A stretch of 53,620 nucleotides of DNA from an uncultured Bacilli bacterium (GCA_947631035.1 CANRJW010000006.1:1-53620); one strand, 5' to 3'. Counted from the first letter of the stretch, positions 10,924 to 19,024 are shown. The notes: generated from the letters alone by a model not told the origin. Numbers and translations: made by a program.

Positions 10924-12180
10924 ATGAAAAAGAAGTTATGGTTTTTAGCACTTACATTCGGTTTACTTCCCACCCTTGTTTCTGCGAAAGGAAGTGCAAG
11001 TATTAGCGGACCTTCTACTGTTGAAAATGGAGGCAAAGTAACGATTAGTGTTACTTTAAAGAACGTCGCATCTTGGAATATTGAGATTAAATCCTCTGGT
11101 TCGACAAGTGGATGTAGTGATCATCCTTTTTCAGATGTAACGGGAAATGGCAAAAATGCGACTAAAACATTTAGTGTCACTTGTAAAGCAACCAGTGAGG
11201 GGATTATTGGCTTTACTGTCACGGGCGATATAACCAGTGAGGATGGTGATAGTACAGAAGTAGATTTAAGTAAAAGAGTCACTGTTACTAAACCACGTGA
11301 AAAAGCGACTGACGCTAGCCTTGCATCTTTATCCATAGACGGATATACCCTTACTCCAGAATTTAATAAAGAGACTTTAGAATATACTGTCACAGTACCC
11401 TCTACTGTTGATAAAATTAAATTGGATGCTAAAGTAAATGAATCTCATGCTTCCTTAGAAGGAACAGGAGAATTTGAAGTAACCGAAGGAGTAAATACTT
11501 TTGAAGTTGTTTGTACTGCTGAAAACGGTACGAAAAAAACATATGTTGTGACAGTCAATGTTCAAGATACAAATCCTGTTGAAGTTAAAATTGGAGATAA
11601 TGCCTATACCTTAATAAAAAATAGTAAGAATTTGACAAAACCAGAAAACTATGAAGAAACGACTGTGACGATTGATGGATTTACGATACCGGCTTTTCAT
11701 AGTGAAATTACTGATTTTACCTTAGTGGGTTTAAAAAATGAGATAGGACAAATTAATCTAGCCATTTATAATAACAATACCTATATTCTATATAATGAAA
11801 TAAAAGCAACGGTTTTAAATTTATACTTAACCGATTTTGAAACAGAATTAAATGGATATATGAAATCAACTCTTATGATTAATGATACCGAAGTTCCTGT
11901 TTATAAATATAGTGAAGATAGTCGTTATGTGATTTGTTATGGAATGAATTTAACTACAGGAAAGTATGAGTATTATAACTATGATACAAAAGAAGGTACT
12001 TTTCAAATATGGAATAAAGAAGAAATTGAACGAGCAAATGAACAAATTAAGACCTATCAATATATTTGTATTTCATTTGGAATAGGATTATTCTTTGCTT
12101 TTCTATTAATTCTTCATCTTCTAAAAAAGAAAAGAAAATCAAAAAAAGAAGAACAACATAAAGAGTTTGAGCGTTCTTAA
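10924..12180 (+). CDS. Membrane-anchored surface protein with cadherin-like beta-sandwich domain
   Basis: A 418-residue protein with a signal peptide ending near VSAKGS, a first beta-sandwich (about 22-125, with SISGPSTVENGGKVTISVTL, two cysteines in SGC and SVTC), a cadherin-like beta-sandwich domain (about 133-215, LASLSIDGYTLTPEFN then ENGTKKTYVVTVNV), a unique region, and a C-terminal transmembrane helix at about 377-398 followed by a lysine-rich tail facing the cytoplasm. The first domain resembles the sandwich folds that include cohesins, but I cannot show it is one. A strong AAGGAGG lies 8 bases upstream of ATG and only 21 bases separate it from the dockerin-bearing hydrolase, which suggests a shared job at the wall. 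Confidence 0.75.
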   Translation: MKKKLWFLALTFGLLPTLVSAKGSASISGPSTVENGGKVTISVTLKNVASWNIEIKSSGSTSGCSDHPFSDVTGNGKNATKTFSVTCKATSEGIIGFTVTGDITSEDGDSTEVDLSKRVTVTKPREKATDASLASLSIDGYTLTPEFNKETLEYTVTVPSTVDKIKLDAKVNESHASLEGTGEFEVTEGVNTFEVVCTAENGTKKTYVVTVNVQDTNPVEVKIGDNAYTLIKNSKNLTKPENYEETTVTIDGFTIPAFHSEITDFTLVGLKNEIGQINLAIYNNNTYILYNEIKATVLNLYLTDFETELNGYMKSTLMINDTEVPVYKYSEDSRYVICYGMNLTTGKYEYYNYDTKEGTFQIWNKEEIERANEQIKTYQYICISFGIGLFFAFLLILHLLKKKRKSKKEEQHKEFERS

Positions 12181-12209
12181 AATGAAGTATAGCACTTCAT
12201 TTTTTTTTA
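12181..12209 (+). terminator. Rho-independent terminator after the surface protein gene
   Basis: Perfect 8-bp stem AATGAAGT (12181-12188) with ACTTCATT (12194-12201), 5-base loop, then a run of T. It begins directly at the stop codon. Confidence 0.85.
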
Positions 12210-12218
12210 AATATACGT

Positions 12219-12224
12219 TATAAT
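12219..12224 (+). promoter_or_regulatory. -10 element of the TagO/WecA-like gene
   Basis: TATAAT 18 bases ahead of the start codon. A good -35 is not visible because the upstream bases belong to the preceding terminator. Confidence 0.4.
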
Positions 12225-12242
12225 GAGAATGGAAGTGATAAG

Positions 12243-13313
12243 ATGTACGTAAATGGTCACGATGTATTTATTATTGTATTTGTTACTTTTTTATGTAGTT
12301 TAGTCGTAACTCCTATTGTAGAGAAAATAGCAAGACACGTTAAAGCTTTCGACTATCCTAATAAAAGACGTTTAAATAAAATTCCAATGCCCACTCTTGG
12401 AGGACTTGCCATCTTTTTCTCTTTTATGCTCGGATATATGTTGTATGCTCGAAGTAGCGTGCAAATGTTATCTATTTTAATGGGTAGTTTTTTACTTATT
12501 TTTATGGGTTTTATCGACGATATCAGTCCTTTAAAAGCTAGGTATCAATTAGTTGTTCAAATTATTGCGGCAGCTATTGTCGTGTTTTACGGACAAATTG
12601 TTTTAAATTATGTTAGTATTTTAGGGCTTCATTTTACTTTTACAGCCCCTTGGAATTATATGATAACACTTTTACTGATTCTAGCGATTATGAATGCCAT
12701 TAATTTATCAGATGGTCTCGATGGTTTATGTTCTGGAGTAAGTTCGATTTATTTTTTAACCATCTCCATTATTGCTTTTATTATGAATGCACAACAAGGG
12801 CTTGATACAACACTTGCTTTGATTATGCTAGGCTCTATTTTAGGATTCTTGGTTTATAATTTTCCGCCTGCCAGAATTTATCTTGGGGATACAGGAAGTA
12901 ATTTCTTAGGATTTATTATTGCTGTTACAACTCTTTTAGGGTATAAAACGGCGACTTTTACGTCTTTAATTATTCCTTTAATTATTTTAGCAACCCCGAT
13001 TTTAGATGTCGTATTCTCTATTATTCGCCGGATTCTTAAAAAGCAAAATCCACTTAGTACTCCCGATAAAGAACATTTTCACCATCAATTATTAAATATG
13101 CAATTTTCAACGCGTACCTCTTTATTGATTATTTATGCGATTGATATTTTATTTGCTGGATTATCCATCTTTTATGCCTTAGGAGCAACCCGTTATGTTA
13201 TTTTGATTTATATTGGTTTAATGCTTGTATTCTTGTTTATTGTGTTAAAAACCGATATCTTATTTAAACATCATAAAGAAGAAAAAAAGATGACAAAAAA
13301 GAAAAAGAAGTAG
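12243..13313 (+). CDS. Undecaprenyl-phosphate GlcNAc-1-phosphate transferase-like protein (TagO/WecA/MraY family)
   Basis: A 356-residue polytopic membrane enzyme of the polyprenyl-phosphate HexNAc-1-P transferase family, which loads the first sugar of teichoic acids or polysaccharides onto undecaprenyl phosphate. All family motifs are present: GFIDDIS with D92/D93, NLSDGLDGL (154-162), YLGDTGSNFLG (about 213-223) and the HFHH block at 278-281 that separates WecA/TagO types from MraY. The start ATG 12243 follows GGAAGTGA. Together with the LCP protein and the ABC exporter later in the window it could supply a complete start-export-ligation route, though that link is an inference. Confidence 0.92.
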   Translation: MYVNGHDVFIIVFVTFLCSLVVTPIVEKIARHVKAFDYPNKRRLNKIPMPTLGGLAIFFSFMLGYMLYARSSVQMLSILMGSFLLIFMGFIDDISPLKARYQLVVQIIAAAIVVFYGQIVLNYVSILGLHFTFTAPWNYMITLLLILAIMNAINLSDGLDGLCSGVSSIYFLTISIIAFIMNAQQGLDTTLALIMLGSILGFLVYNFPPARIYLGDTGSNFLGFIIAVTTLLGYKTATFTSLIIPLIILATPILDVVFSIIRRILKKQNPLSTPDKEHFHHQLLNMQFSTRTSLLIIYAIDILFAGLSIFYALGATRYVILIYIGLMLVFLFIVLKTDILFKHHKEEKKMTKKKKK

Positions 13314-13314
13314 G

Positions 13315-13335
13315 AAACCACGTAATGGTTTTTTA
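13315..13335 (+). terminator. Terminator after the TagO/WecA-like gene
   Basis: AAACCA (13315-13320) pairs with TGGTTT (13326-13331) around a 5-base loop, followed by T residues. Confidence 0.7.
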
Positions 13336-13370
13336 TTTGCTAATTTTTTTTCTTTATGATTCTTTTATCG

Positions 13371-13399
13371 TTGACAAATGTATATACTTTGTATATACT
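13371..13399 (+). promoter_or_regulatory. mazEF promoter with twin palindromic operator
   Basis: Near-consensus promoter: TTGACA at 13371-13376, 17-bp spacer, TATACT at 13394-13399. GTATATACT occurs twice (13380-13388 and 13391-13399), 11 bp apart, and GTATATAC is itself a perfect palindrome. The repeats cover the spacer and the -10, as expected for autorepression by the antitoxin or the MazEF complex. Confidence 0.75.
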
Positions 13400-13420
13400 A
13401 TATCATGAAAGGTGGTAAAT

Positions 13421-13663
13421 ATGGAAATACGAATTCAAAAGTGGGGAAATTCTTCTGGAATAAGAATTCCTAGTAACATTTTAAAATCATTAAATATAAA
13501 GGTAAATGATATTTTAGAAATTGAACAAGAGGGGGATAAAATTGTTATTTGCGTTCCTAAAAAAGCAAAGATATCATTAAAGGATAGATTTCTAGAATAT
13601 AAAGGTGAAAATTTAGCAAAAGAGTTTTCTTGGGACGAAAATAGGGGAAAAGAAATATGGTAA
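13421..13663 (+). CDS. mazE: MazE-type antitoxin (AbrB/SpoVT fold)
   Basis: An 80-residue DNA-binding antitoxin. The N-terminal swapped-hairpin fold is seen in IRIQKWGNSSGIRIPSNIL and VNDILEIEQEGDKIVI; the C-terminal half (KDRFLEYKGENLAKEFSW) is the flexible part expected to wrap the toxin. ATG 13421 follows AAAGGTGG; an upstream in-frame codon at 13412 lies inside that site. The gene ends within the mazF start (ATGGTAA, 7-base overlap), giving coupled translation. Expressed from a promoter with two palindromes that it probably represses. Confidence 0.9.
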   Translation: MEIRIQKWGNSSGIRIPSNILKSLNIKVNDILEIEQEGDKIVICVPKKAKISLKDRFLEYKGENLAKEFSWDENRGKEIW

Positions 13664-13998
13664 AAAAATATATTCCTCAACAAGGCGACCTAGTTTTAGT
13701 AGATTTAAACCCTACTAAAGGACATGAACAAAAAGGATATAGACCAGCTGCAGTGCTAAGCAATAATTATTTTAATCAATATACTAAAATGGTTGTAGTT
13801 TGTCCAATTTCTTCTAATGAAAAGGAGTTTCCTACTCATTATATATTAAAAGATGCTAAAAATATAAAAGGTGCTGTATTATGTGAGCATGTTAGAAGTA
13901 TAGATTATAATGCTAGAAATTTAAAATTTGTTGAAAAATTGAGTGATAAAGATTTTGTAAGTATACTTACTTTATTCGATGCTTGTATAGAAGAGTAG
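13657..13998 (+). CDS. mazF: MazF/PemK-type endoribonuclease toxin
   Basis: A 113-residue toxin of the CcdB/PemK fold that cuts single-stranded mRNA at short motifs. Family features are GDLVLVDLNPTKGHEQKGYRPAAVLSN split over residues 8-34 (conserved GD, G-x-E-Q and RPA), VVCPISS, and the C-terminal VLCEHVRSID with the conserved arginine. Length is normal and nothing is broken, so the pair should be functional. It overlaps its antitoxin gene and has no further partner downstream. Cleavage specificity cannot be read from sequence. Confidence 0.93.
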   Translation: MVKKYIPQQGDLVLVDLNPTKGHEQKGYRPAAVLSNNYFNQYTKMVVVCPISSNEKEFPTHYILKDAKNIKGAVLCEHVRSIDYNARNLKFVEKLSDKDFVSILTLFDACIEE

Positions 13999-14016
13999 AA
14001 TTAAAAAACAAATATT

Positions 14017-14045
14017 TTGGAAATTAGAAATAAATCTTGTATAAT
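14017..14045 (+). promoter_or_regulatory. Promoter of the polymerase/GT4 fusion gene
   Basis: TTGGAA at 14017-14022, 17-bp spacer, TATAAT at 14040-14045; start codon follows 17 bases later. Confidence 0.6.
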
Positions 14046-14062
14046 AGAATCAAGGTGATTGT

Positions 14063-16234
14063 ATGATAAAGAAAAGACGATATGGTTTAGAAGTATTTTT
14101 GTTTCTTTTGCCCTTACTAGATTTTATTTCATGTTTTAATCGAGTTTGTTTTGGAATTTGTTTAGGTATTAAAGGGCTACTCTTTCTTTATAGTATTTTT
14201 TATTTAATAAAGAAAACAGAAAATCGTAAAATATTTGGCTTTTTGGGAATATTTTTATTTGTATACTTAGCATATTTAATAAAAACACATTTAAATGTTT
14301 GGTTCGAATTAAAGGAAATTCTTACTTTATTTTCATTACCCATTCTTATTTTGTTTTTTAGCCAATATGAAAATCCCAAACTCAATAAGAAAAATATGAC
14401 AATGGTGAGTTTGCTTTATTTTATCCTCTTTATTGTTGGTTCTATTTTTCATTTGACAATGCCTTATACTTTTATTTACATATTGATTCTTACTTTTTTA
14501 GCCTCCTTTGTCTATTTAATGGAAAGCCATTGCCATTTATTAAAACTTATATTTCTTATTTTATTCTTAACAGCAACTTTATTTATTCGTGCCAAAACTT
14601 TTTATTTGAGTATCTTGGCTTTAGGGCTTCTTTATTTAGTATTTAATTGGAAAAAGGTAATAAAGTATTGCCAAAAAAATTATTTAAAAACGTTAATTAC
14701 TATTCTTGTTTTTACCTTAGTTCTTCATACCTACTTACCCAAAATGGAATTGGAAACAGTTTTGCCTCTTCCCTATTCTTCTTTAAATGAATTGTTAAGT
14801 GGACGCATTGATAAGTTAAAAAGTGTCAATCAAAGTTATTTGGATAGTAATGGTTTACAAAAACTTCTAGGCATGGGAAAAGAAAAATTAGAAAATAATA
14901 CTTTGGTCGAAATCGATGCTTTGGATATTTTTTATAGTATTGGTATTGTAGGAAGTCTATTTTATGCTCTTTACTTTCTTTACGTTTTAAAACATGCTCG
15001 TTTACAAAAGCATTACTTCATTCTTTTTGCTTTTTTACTTCTGCTTTCTTGTTTAGGAAATGTATTACAAAATTCGTATTTGATTTTCTTTATAGCAATA
15101 CTCTTTATTCTTTCTAAAAATGATAAGGGAATCATGAAAAAAGATATTTTATTAGTAAGCAATATGTACCCAAATTACGAATATCCGCATTATGGTATAT
15201 TTGTTAAAAACACTTATGATCTTTTAAAGGAAAATGGTTTTGCTATCGATTTAGTTGTTATGCATAAAACAGAAGGAAAAAAGAATAAACTGATTTCTTA
15301 TATTCGTTTGTTTGGAAATTCTTTTTTAAAAGCAGTTTTTAATAATTATGACTATGTCTATGTTCATTTTGTTTCTCATACGCCTTTCGGTGTTTTCTTA
15401 CCTTGTATTTGTTCTAAAAATACCAAACTAGTTATGAATGTTCATGGTAATGATGTTGTGCCAGATACCAAGGTGGATCAAAAATATATTAAATTTACAA
15501 AAGTTTTCTTAAAAGGTGCATCTACTATCGTTGTCCCTTCTCATTACTTTGAAAAAGTGTTAATCAAAAATTATGGAATACCTAAAAATTGTATTGTTGT
15601 GTATCCATCAGGTGGCATTGATATAGCATTGTTTAAGAAAATAAATAAAAAAACAGCTTTAAAAAATGCTGAACTTGATTCTAAATATAAATATTATGGT
15701 TATGTAGGGCGTATTTCTAAAAATAAGGGATATGATACTTATTTAAAAGCTATTTATGAACTTAAAAAAGAAAAGAGTCTGGATAAAAATGTTCGCTTTA
15801 TTTTAGTTGGTAGTGGAACAGAAGAAGAGAATTTGGAAATGTTAATCAAAAAATATAAACTTGAAAAAATTGTGATTAGAAAGCCAATGGTCAGTCAAGA
15901 GGAATTAGTGAATCTTTATAATTCTTTTGAAGCACTTGTTTATCCAACAAGGATGCAAAGTGAAAGTTTAGGCCTTACAGGTTTAGAAGCCATGGCTTGT
16001 GGTGTTCTTGTTATTGGACCGAATGTTTATGGACCAAGTGATTACTTAAATCAAGAAAATAGTGTAGTTTTTGATCCGACAGATTTTAAGGATTTAACGG
16101 AAAAATTAAAAGAAGTTATGAACATGAAAACGAAAGAGAAAAATAAACTTACGAAATGTGCTTTAGAAACAGTAAAATCCTATACCGCTGAAAATACAAA
16201 AGATATTTTATTAAGTGTTTTTAAAGATAGATAA
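14063..16234 (+). CDS. Fusion of O-antigen polymerase/ligase-like membrane domain and GT4 glycosyltransferase
   Basis: A 723-residue two-part protein. Residues 1-350 hold about ten hydrophobic helices with one large loop (about 235-285), the layout of Wzy/WaaL-type polymerases or ligases. From about residue 358 a GT4 enzyme begins anew (KKDILLVSNMYPNYEYPHYG), with VNVHGNDVV, YVGRISKNKGYDTYLKA and the donor-binding SLGLTGLEAMACG block. The two parts are in one open frame. An ATG at 15134 with AAGGGA a few bases upstream might also give the GT4 part alone. ATG 14063 follows AAGGTGA. The acceptor and sugar are unknown. A polysaccharide assembly role is well supported, the polymerase label less so. 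Confidence 0.75.
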   Translation: MIKKRRYGLEVFLFLLPLLDFISCFNRVCFGICLGIKGLLFLYSIFYLIKKTENRKIFGFLGIFLFVYLAYLIKTHLNVWFELKEILTLFSLPILILFFSQYENPKLNKKNMTMVSLLYFILFIVGSIFHLTMPYTFIYILILTFLASFVYLMESHCHLLKLIFLILFLTATLFIRAKTFYLSILALGLLYLVFNWKKVIKYCQKNYLKTLITILVFTLVLHTYLPKMELETVLPLPYSSLNELLSGRIDKLKSVNQSYLDSNGLQKLLGMGKEKLENNTLVEIDALDIFYSIGIVGSLFYALYFLYVLKHARLQKHYFILFAFLLLLSCLGNVLQNSYLIFFIAILFILSKNDKGIMKKDILLVSNMYPNYEYPHYGIFVKNTYDLLKENGFAIDLVVMHKTEGKKNKLISYIRLFGNSFLKAVFNNYDYVYVHFVSHTPFGVFLPCICSKNTKLVMNVHGNDVVPDTKVDQKYIKFTKVFLKGASTIVVPSHYFEKVLIKNYGIPKNCIVVYPSGGIDIALFKKINKKTALKNAELDSKYKYYGYVGRISKNKGYDTYLKAIYELKKEKSLDKNVRFILVGSGTEEENLEMLIKKYKLEKIVIRKPMVSQEELVNLYNSFEALVYPTRMQSESLGLTGLEAMACGVLVIGPNVYGPSDYLNQENSVVFDPTDFKDLTEKLKEVMNMKTKEKNKLTKCALETVKSYTAENTKDILLSVFKDR

Positions 16235-16265
16235 GAAACTCTGTTAATTTGGAGTTCTTTTTTTG
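16234..16265 (+). terminator. Terminator after the polymerase/GT4 fusion gene
   Basis: AAGAA(A)CTC pairs with GAGTTCTT with one bulged base, then a run of T from about 16258. Confidence 0.6.
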
Positions 16266-16314
16266 TCCTTTATTGTCGAATAATTAGAAGTTTCTTCTAG
16301 TTTTGTCGAAAGCC

Positions 16315-16342
16315 TTGAAAGAAAGAAAAGAATCTTTATAAT
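16315..16342 (+). promoter_or_regulatory. Promoter of Rpn copy 1
   Basis: TTGAAA at 16315-16320, 16-bp spacer, TATAAT at 16337-16342. Just upstream lie TGTCGAA repeats flanking the inverted repeat TAGAAG-TTT-CTTCTA, a possible operator. The leader to the ATG is about 65 bases. Confidence 0.7.
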
Positions 16343-16411
16343 AGCAAGACATATTCGACTTAAAACTTTTCCTCAGGGGTTTTGGTTGAATAAAAAAGAA
16401 AGGATAATAAA

Positions 16412-17284
16412 ATGAAACTAGAAAAGAAATTACTAAACGACGAATATGCTAAAAAGATATTTCGTAGTGAAGATTGTAGGGAGTATGTCGCAAGTGTTAT
16501 AGCAGTGGTGTTAAATTTAAAAAAGGAATATGTCATGGAGAATTTAACCCTCATCAATCCTAATGTAAATATCAATGAGAATGTCAAAGACCAAGAAGTA
16601 GATACTGTATATGATACCAAAGAGAACTATATCAATATCGAAATCAATTATCGTAATAGTAAAGTATCGAAAATTAAGAATAGTGCTTATATAGCTCAGC
16701 TTTATTTAAAACAAGTAAAACCAGGAGAAAAGTATCAAATAAAGCCAATTGTGCAAATCAATATCAATAATTATGACTATTATAAGAAGAATCAATTTAT
16801 CTACCATAGTTATGTAATGGAAGAAGAATACCATATCGTAAGAGACAAAAATATCGAAATATATGATATCAATCTAGATTTATTAAGTAAAATGGATTAT
16901 AATGAGATAGAAAAAATGAATGAAAGGGATTTAAAGTGGCTCTTATATATCTTTGTATGTGAAGATAAAAAGCTACGCAAAGAGGTTTATGGTGGAAGTG
17001 AAATGATGAAGAAAGTCAATAAAAAGGTAGAGGATTATGAACAAGCTTTAGATGCTTATTTATTCTATGACAAGAAAGCACTTGATGAAGCAGGAATGTA
17101 TGAGATGGGTGTTGATGATGGAATGATTCAAGGCGAAAAGAAAAAAGCGATAGAAACAGCTAAGAGATTGTTAAAGATGGGAGTTCTCAATGATAATCAA
17201 ATTGCAGAAGCAACAGGCCTAACCAAAGCCGAAATTAAAAAGATTCAAAAAGAAGAAAACGAATCCGAAAAATCGGAAGAATAG
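16412..17284 (+). CDS. Rpn/YhgA-type PD-(D/E)XK nuclease family protein, copy 1
   Basis: A 290-residue member of the recombination-promoting nuclease (Rpn, formerly called putative transposase) family. The PD-(D/E)XK core is seen as DQEVDTVYDT (D64) and YINIEINYRN (E77, with N79 where many relatives have Q or K). Near residue 245 comes a degenerate helix-turn-helix-like tail (LLKMGVLNDNQIAEATGLT), common in the family. ATG 16412 follows AAAGGAT. It differs from copy 2 mainly after residue 225, where it has a longer GMIQGEKKKAIETAKR linker and an extra acidic C-terminus. Rpn proteins promote RecA-independent recombination in E. coli and may take part in phage defence; the role here is unknown. 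Confidence 0.82.
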   Translation: MKLEKKLLNDEYAKKIFRSEDCREYVASVIAVVLNLKKEYVMENLTLINPNVNINENVKDQEVDTVYDTKENYINIEINYRNSKVSKIKNSAYIAQLYLKQVKPGEKYQIKPIVQININNYDYYKKNQFIYHSYVMEEEYHIVRDKNIEIYDINLDLLSKMDYNEIEKMNERDLKWLLYIFVCEDKKLRKEVYGGSEMMKKVNKKVEDYEQALDAYLFYDKKALDEAGMYEMGVDDGMIQGEKKKAIETAKRLLKMGVLNDNQIAEATGLTKAEIKKIQKEENESEKSEE

Positions 17285-17309
17285 TTTTCTTCTTTTTTAT
17301 ATGAGAAAA

Positions 17310-17336
17310 CCACCAACTATATTGGTGGAATTTTTT
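17310..17336 (+). terminator. Terminator between the Rpn copies
   Basis: 7-bp stem CCACCAA (17310-17316) with TTGGTGG (17322-17328), 5-base loop, then AATTTTTT. Confidence 0.85.
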
Positions 17337-17386
17337 ATCCTTTTTTGTCGAATAATTAGAAGTTTCTTCTAGTTTTGTCGAAAGCC

Positions 17387-17414
17387 TTGAAAGAAAGAAA
17401 AGAACACTTATAAT
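17387..17414 (+). promoter_or_regulatory. Promoter of Rpn copy 2
   Basis: TTGAAA at 17387-17392, 16-bp spacer, TATAAT at 17409-17414, same arrangement as copy 1. Confidence 0.7.
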
Positions 17415-17483
17415 AGCAAGACATATTCGATTTAAAACTTTTCCCGGGGGTTTTGGTCGAATATATGTAAAGGAGAAATTATC

Positions 17484-18311
17484 ATGCTAAAAGAAAAAAA
17501 ATTACTAAACGACGAATATGCTAAAAAGATATTTCGTAGTGAAGATTGCAGAGAGTATGTCGCAAGTGTTATAGCAGTGGTGTTAAATTTAAAAAAGGAA
17601 TATGTCATGGAGAATTTAACCCTCATAAATCCTAATGTAAATATTAATGAGAATGTCAAAGATCAAGAAGTAGATACCGTATATGATACCAAAGAGAACT
17701 ATATCAATATTGAAATCAATTATCGTAATAGTAAAGTATCTAAAATCAAGAATAGTGCTTATATAGCCCAACTTTATTTAAAACAAGTAAAACCAGGAGA
17801 GAAGTATCAAATAAAACCAATTGTCCAAATTAATATCAATAATTATGACTATTATAAAAAGAATAAGTTTATCTATCATAGTTATGTGATGGAAGAAGAA
17901 TACCATATCGTAAGAGACAAAAATATTGAAATATATGATATCAATCTAGATTTATTAAGTAAAATGGATTATAATGAGATAGAGAAAATGAATGAAAGGG
18001 ATTTAAAGTGGCTATTGTATATCTTTGTATGTGAAGATAAAAAGCTACGAAAAGAGGTTTATGGTGGAAGTGAAATGATGAAGAAAGTCAATAAAAAGGT
18101 AGAGGATTATGAACAAGCATTAGATGCTTATTTATTCTATGACAAGAAGGCGCTGGATGATGCAGGAATGTATGAAATGGGTGTTGATGATGGTAAAAAA
18201 GAAACAGCCAAGAAATTATTAAAAATGGGAGTTCTCAATGATAATCAAATTGCAGAAGCAACAGGTCTAACCAAAGACGAAATCGAACAAATTCAAAAAG
18301 AAGAAAAGTAG
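17484..18311 (+). CDS. Rpn/YhgA-type PD-(D/E)XK nuclease family protein, copy 2
   Basis: A 275-residue near-duplicate of the preceding protein. Over the first 225 residues I see only a handful of changes (the extreme N-terminus, one Q to K, one E to D). The tail is shorter: VDDGKKETAKKLLKMG replaces the longer copy 1 linker, and it ends in EIEQIQKEEK. The nuclease residues D64 and E77 equivalents are kept, so both copies should be active or inactive alike. ATG 17484 follows AAAGGAG. Each copy has its own promoter and terminator, so they are separate transcription units rather than an operon. Confidence 0.82.
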   Translation: MLKEKKLLNDEYAKKIFRSEDCREYVASVIAVVLNLKKEYVMENLTLINPNVNINENVKDQEVDTVYDTKENYINIEINYRNSKVSKIKNSAYIAQLYLKQVKPGEKYQIKPIVQININNYDYYKKNKFIYHSYVMEEEYHIVRDKNIEIYDINLDLLSKMDYNEIEKMNERDLKWLLYIFVCEDKKLRKEVYGGSEMMKKVNKKVEDYEQALDAYLFYDKKALDDAGMYEMGVDDGKKETAKKLLKMGVLNDNQIAEATGLTKDEIEQIQKEEK

Positions 18312-18341
18312 GATACTTGAAGAAAGTATCTTATTTTTTTG
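18312..18341 (+). terminator. Terminator after Rpn copy 2
   Basis: 7-bp stem GATACTT (18312-18318) with AAGTATC (18324-18330), 5-base loop, then TTATTTTTTT. Confidence 0.8.
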
Positions 18342-18356
18342 GTGGAAATTAAAAAG

Positions 18357-18689
18357 CTATAATATGATGAGTATAGCTCCAATAAATATCAATGTAGTTC
18401 CTATTATTTTTTTATTTGTTAATTTTTCTTTTAATACTATTTTTGAAATAAACATCGTCCAAACATAGGTAATAGAAGTCAAAGGTAAAACTGTAGAATA
18501 GTTTAAATATTTTAAAATAATAATGTTAAGAATTGCAGATAGCAAATACAAAAATGCTCCAATATATAAATTTTTGTTTTTTAAAAGTGATAATATTGAA
18601 TCATAATTAGATGCCTTTTTTAAAAATAATGAGGCTACAGCTCCAATAAAAGTCATCAGAATTAAAATAACATACATCATTTGCATCAT
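18357..18689 (-). CDS. EamA/SMR-type half-transporter, probable lipid-linked sugar flippase subunit (second)
   Basis: A 110-residue, four-helix membrane protein of the drug/metabolite transporter superfamily. The helices are clear (MMYVILILMTFIGAVASLFL, LYIGAFLYLLSAILNIIIL, TSITYVWTMFIS, IIGTTLIFIGAILIIL). It starts within the stop of the neighbouring half (ATGA overlap), so the two are very likely made together and pair, like ArnE and ArnF, which flip undecaprenyl-phosphate-aminoarabinose. The upstream GT2 of ArnC/GtrB type fits that scheme. It is the last gene of the six-gene minus-strand cluster. Confidence 0.72.
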   Translation of the reverse strand: MMQMMYVILILMTFIGAVASLFLKKASNYDSILSLLKNKNLYIGAFLYLLSAILNIIILKYLNYSTVLPLTSITYVWTMFISKIVLKEKLTNKKIIGTTLIFIGAILIIL

Positions 18690-19024
18690 TCATCACCACA
18701 TCCTATTAAAAGAACACCTAAAAAAATAGTAATAATTCCAATAAATTTAAAAAGTGTAAATTGTTCATGTAATATGGCAGAAGCAAAAATAATTGTAAAA
18801 ATATAATTAGCACTTAGCATTGGTTGCAAAACGGATAAACTGCCAAATTTATAAGCATACAACATAACTAAGGCACCTAACCCATAACTAATAAATCCAA
18901 GCAGTAAGTAAACTAAGTTTCCATTGGCACTTAATTTCCATAACAATTGACCTATGCAAACTAATAGTGAAGAACATAGCATTAAACATATTCCCTTTTT
19001 GTTTTTCTTTAATGAATTTATCAT
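18686..19024 (-). CDS. EamA/SMR-type half-transporter, probable lipid-linked sugar flippase subunit (first)
   Basis: A 112-residue, four-helix membrane protein of the same superfamily as its downstream neighbour (GICLMLCSSLLVCIGQLLWK, LVYLLLGFISYGLGALVMLY, LQPMLSANYIFTIIFAS, FIGIITIFLGVLLIG). The conserved PMLSANYIF helix is typical of DMT/SMR halves. I start it at the ATG ending at 19024, five bases after AAGGAG, not at the GTG six bases upstream. It probably forms a heterodimer with the next protein to move the polyprenyl-phosphate sugar made by the adjacent GT2 across the membrane. Confidence 0.72.
   Translation of the reverse strand: MINSLKKNKKGICLMLCSSLLVCIGQLLWKLSANGNLVYLLLGFISYGLGALVMLYAYKFGSLSVLQPMLSANYIFTIIFASAILHEQFTLFKFIGIITIFLGVLLIGCGDE

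Larger units (their letters stand above)
16264..17284 (+). repeat. Tandem duplication, unit 1 (Rpn gene with promoter)
   Basis: From the TTGTCGAATAATTAG block at about 16274 through the end of the nuclease gene, this segment is repeated almost base for base as the next unit starting at about 17345. The duplicated part includes a TAGAAG/CTTCTA inverted repeat, two TGTCGAA copies, the promoter and the coding region. Confidence 0.85.
17345..18311 (+). repeat. Tandem duplication, unit 2 (Rpn gene with promoter)
   Basis: Second unit of the duplication described for 16264-17284. It keeps the promoter, the inverted repeat and the leader, with scattered substitutions, most of them silent in the coding part. 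Confidence 0.85.
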
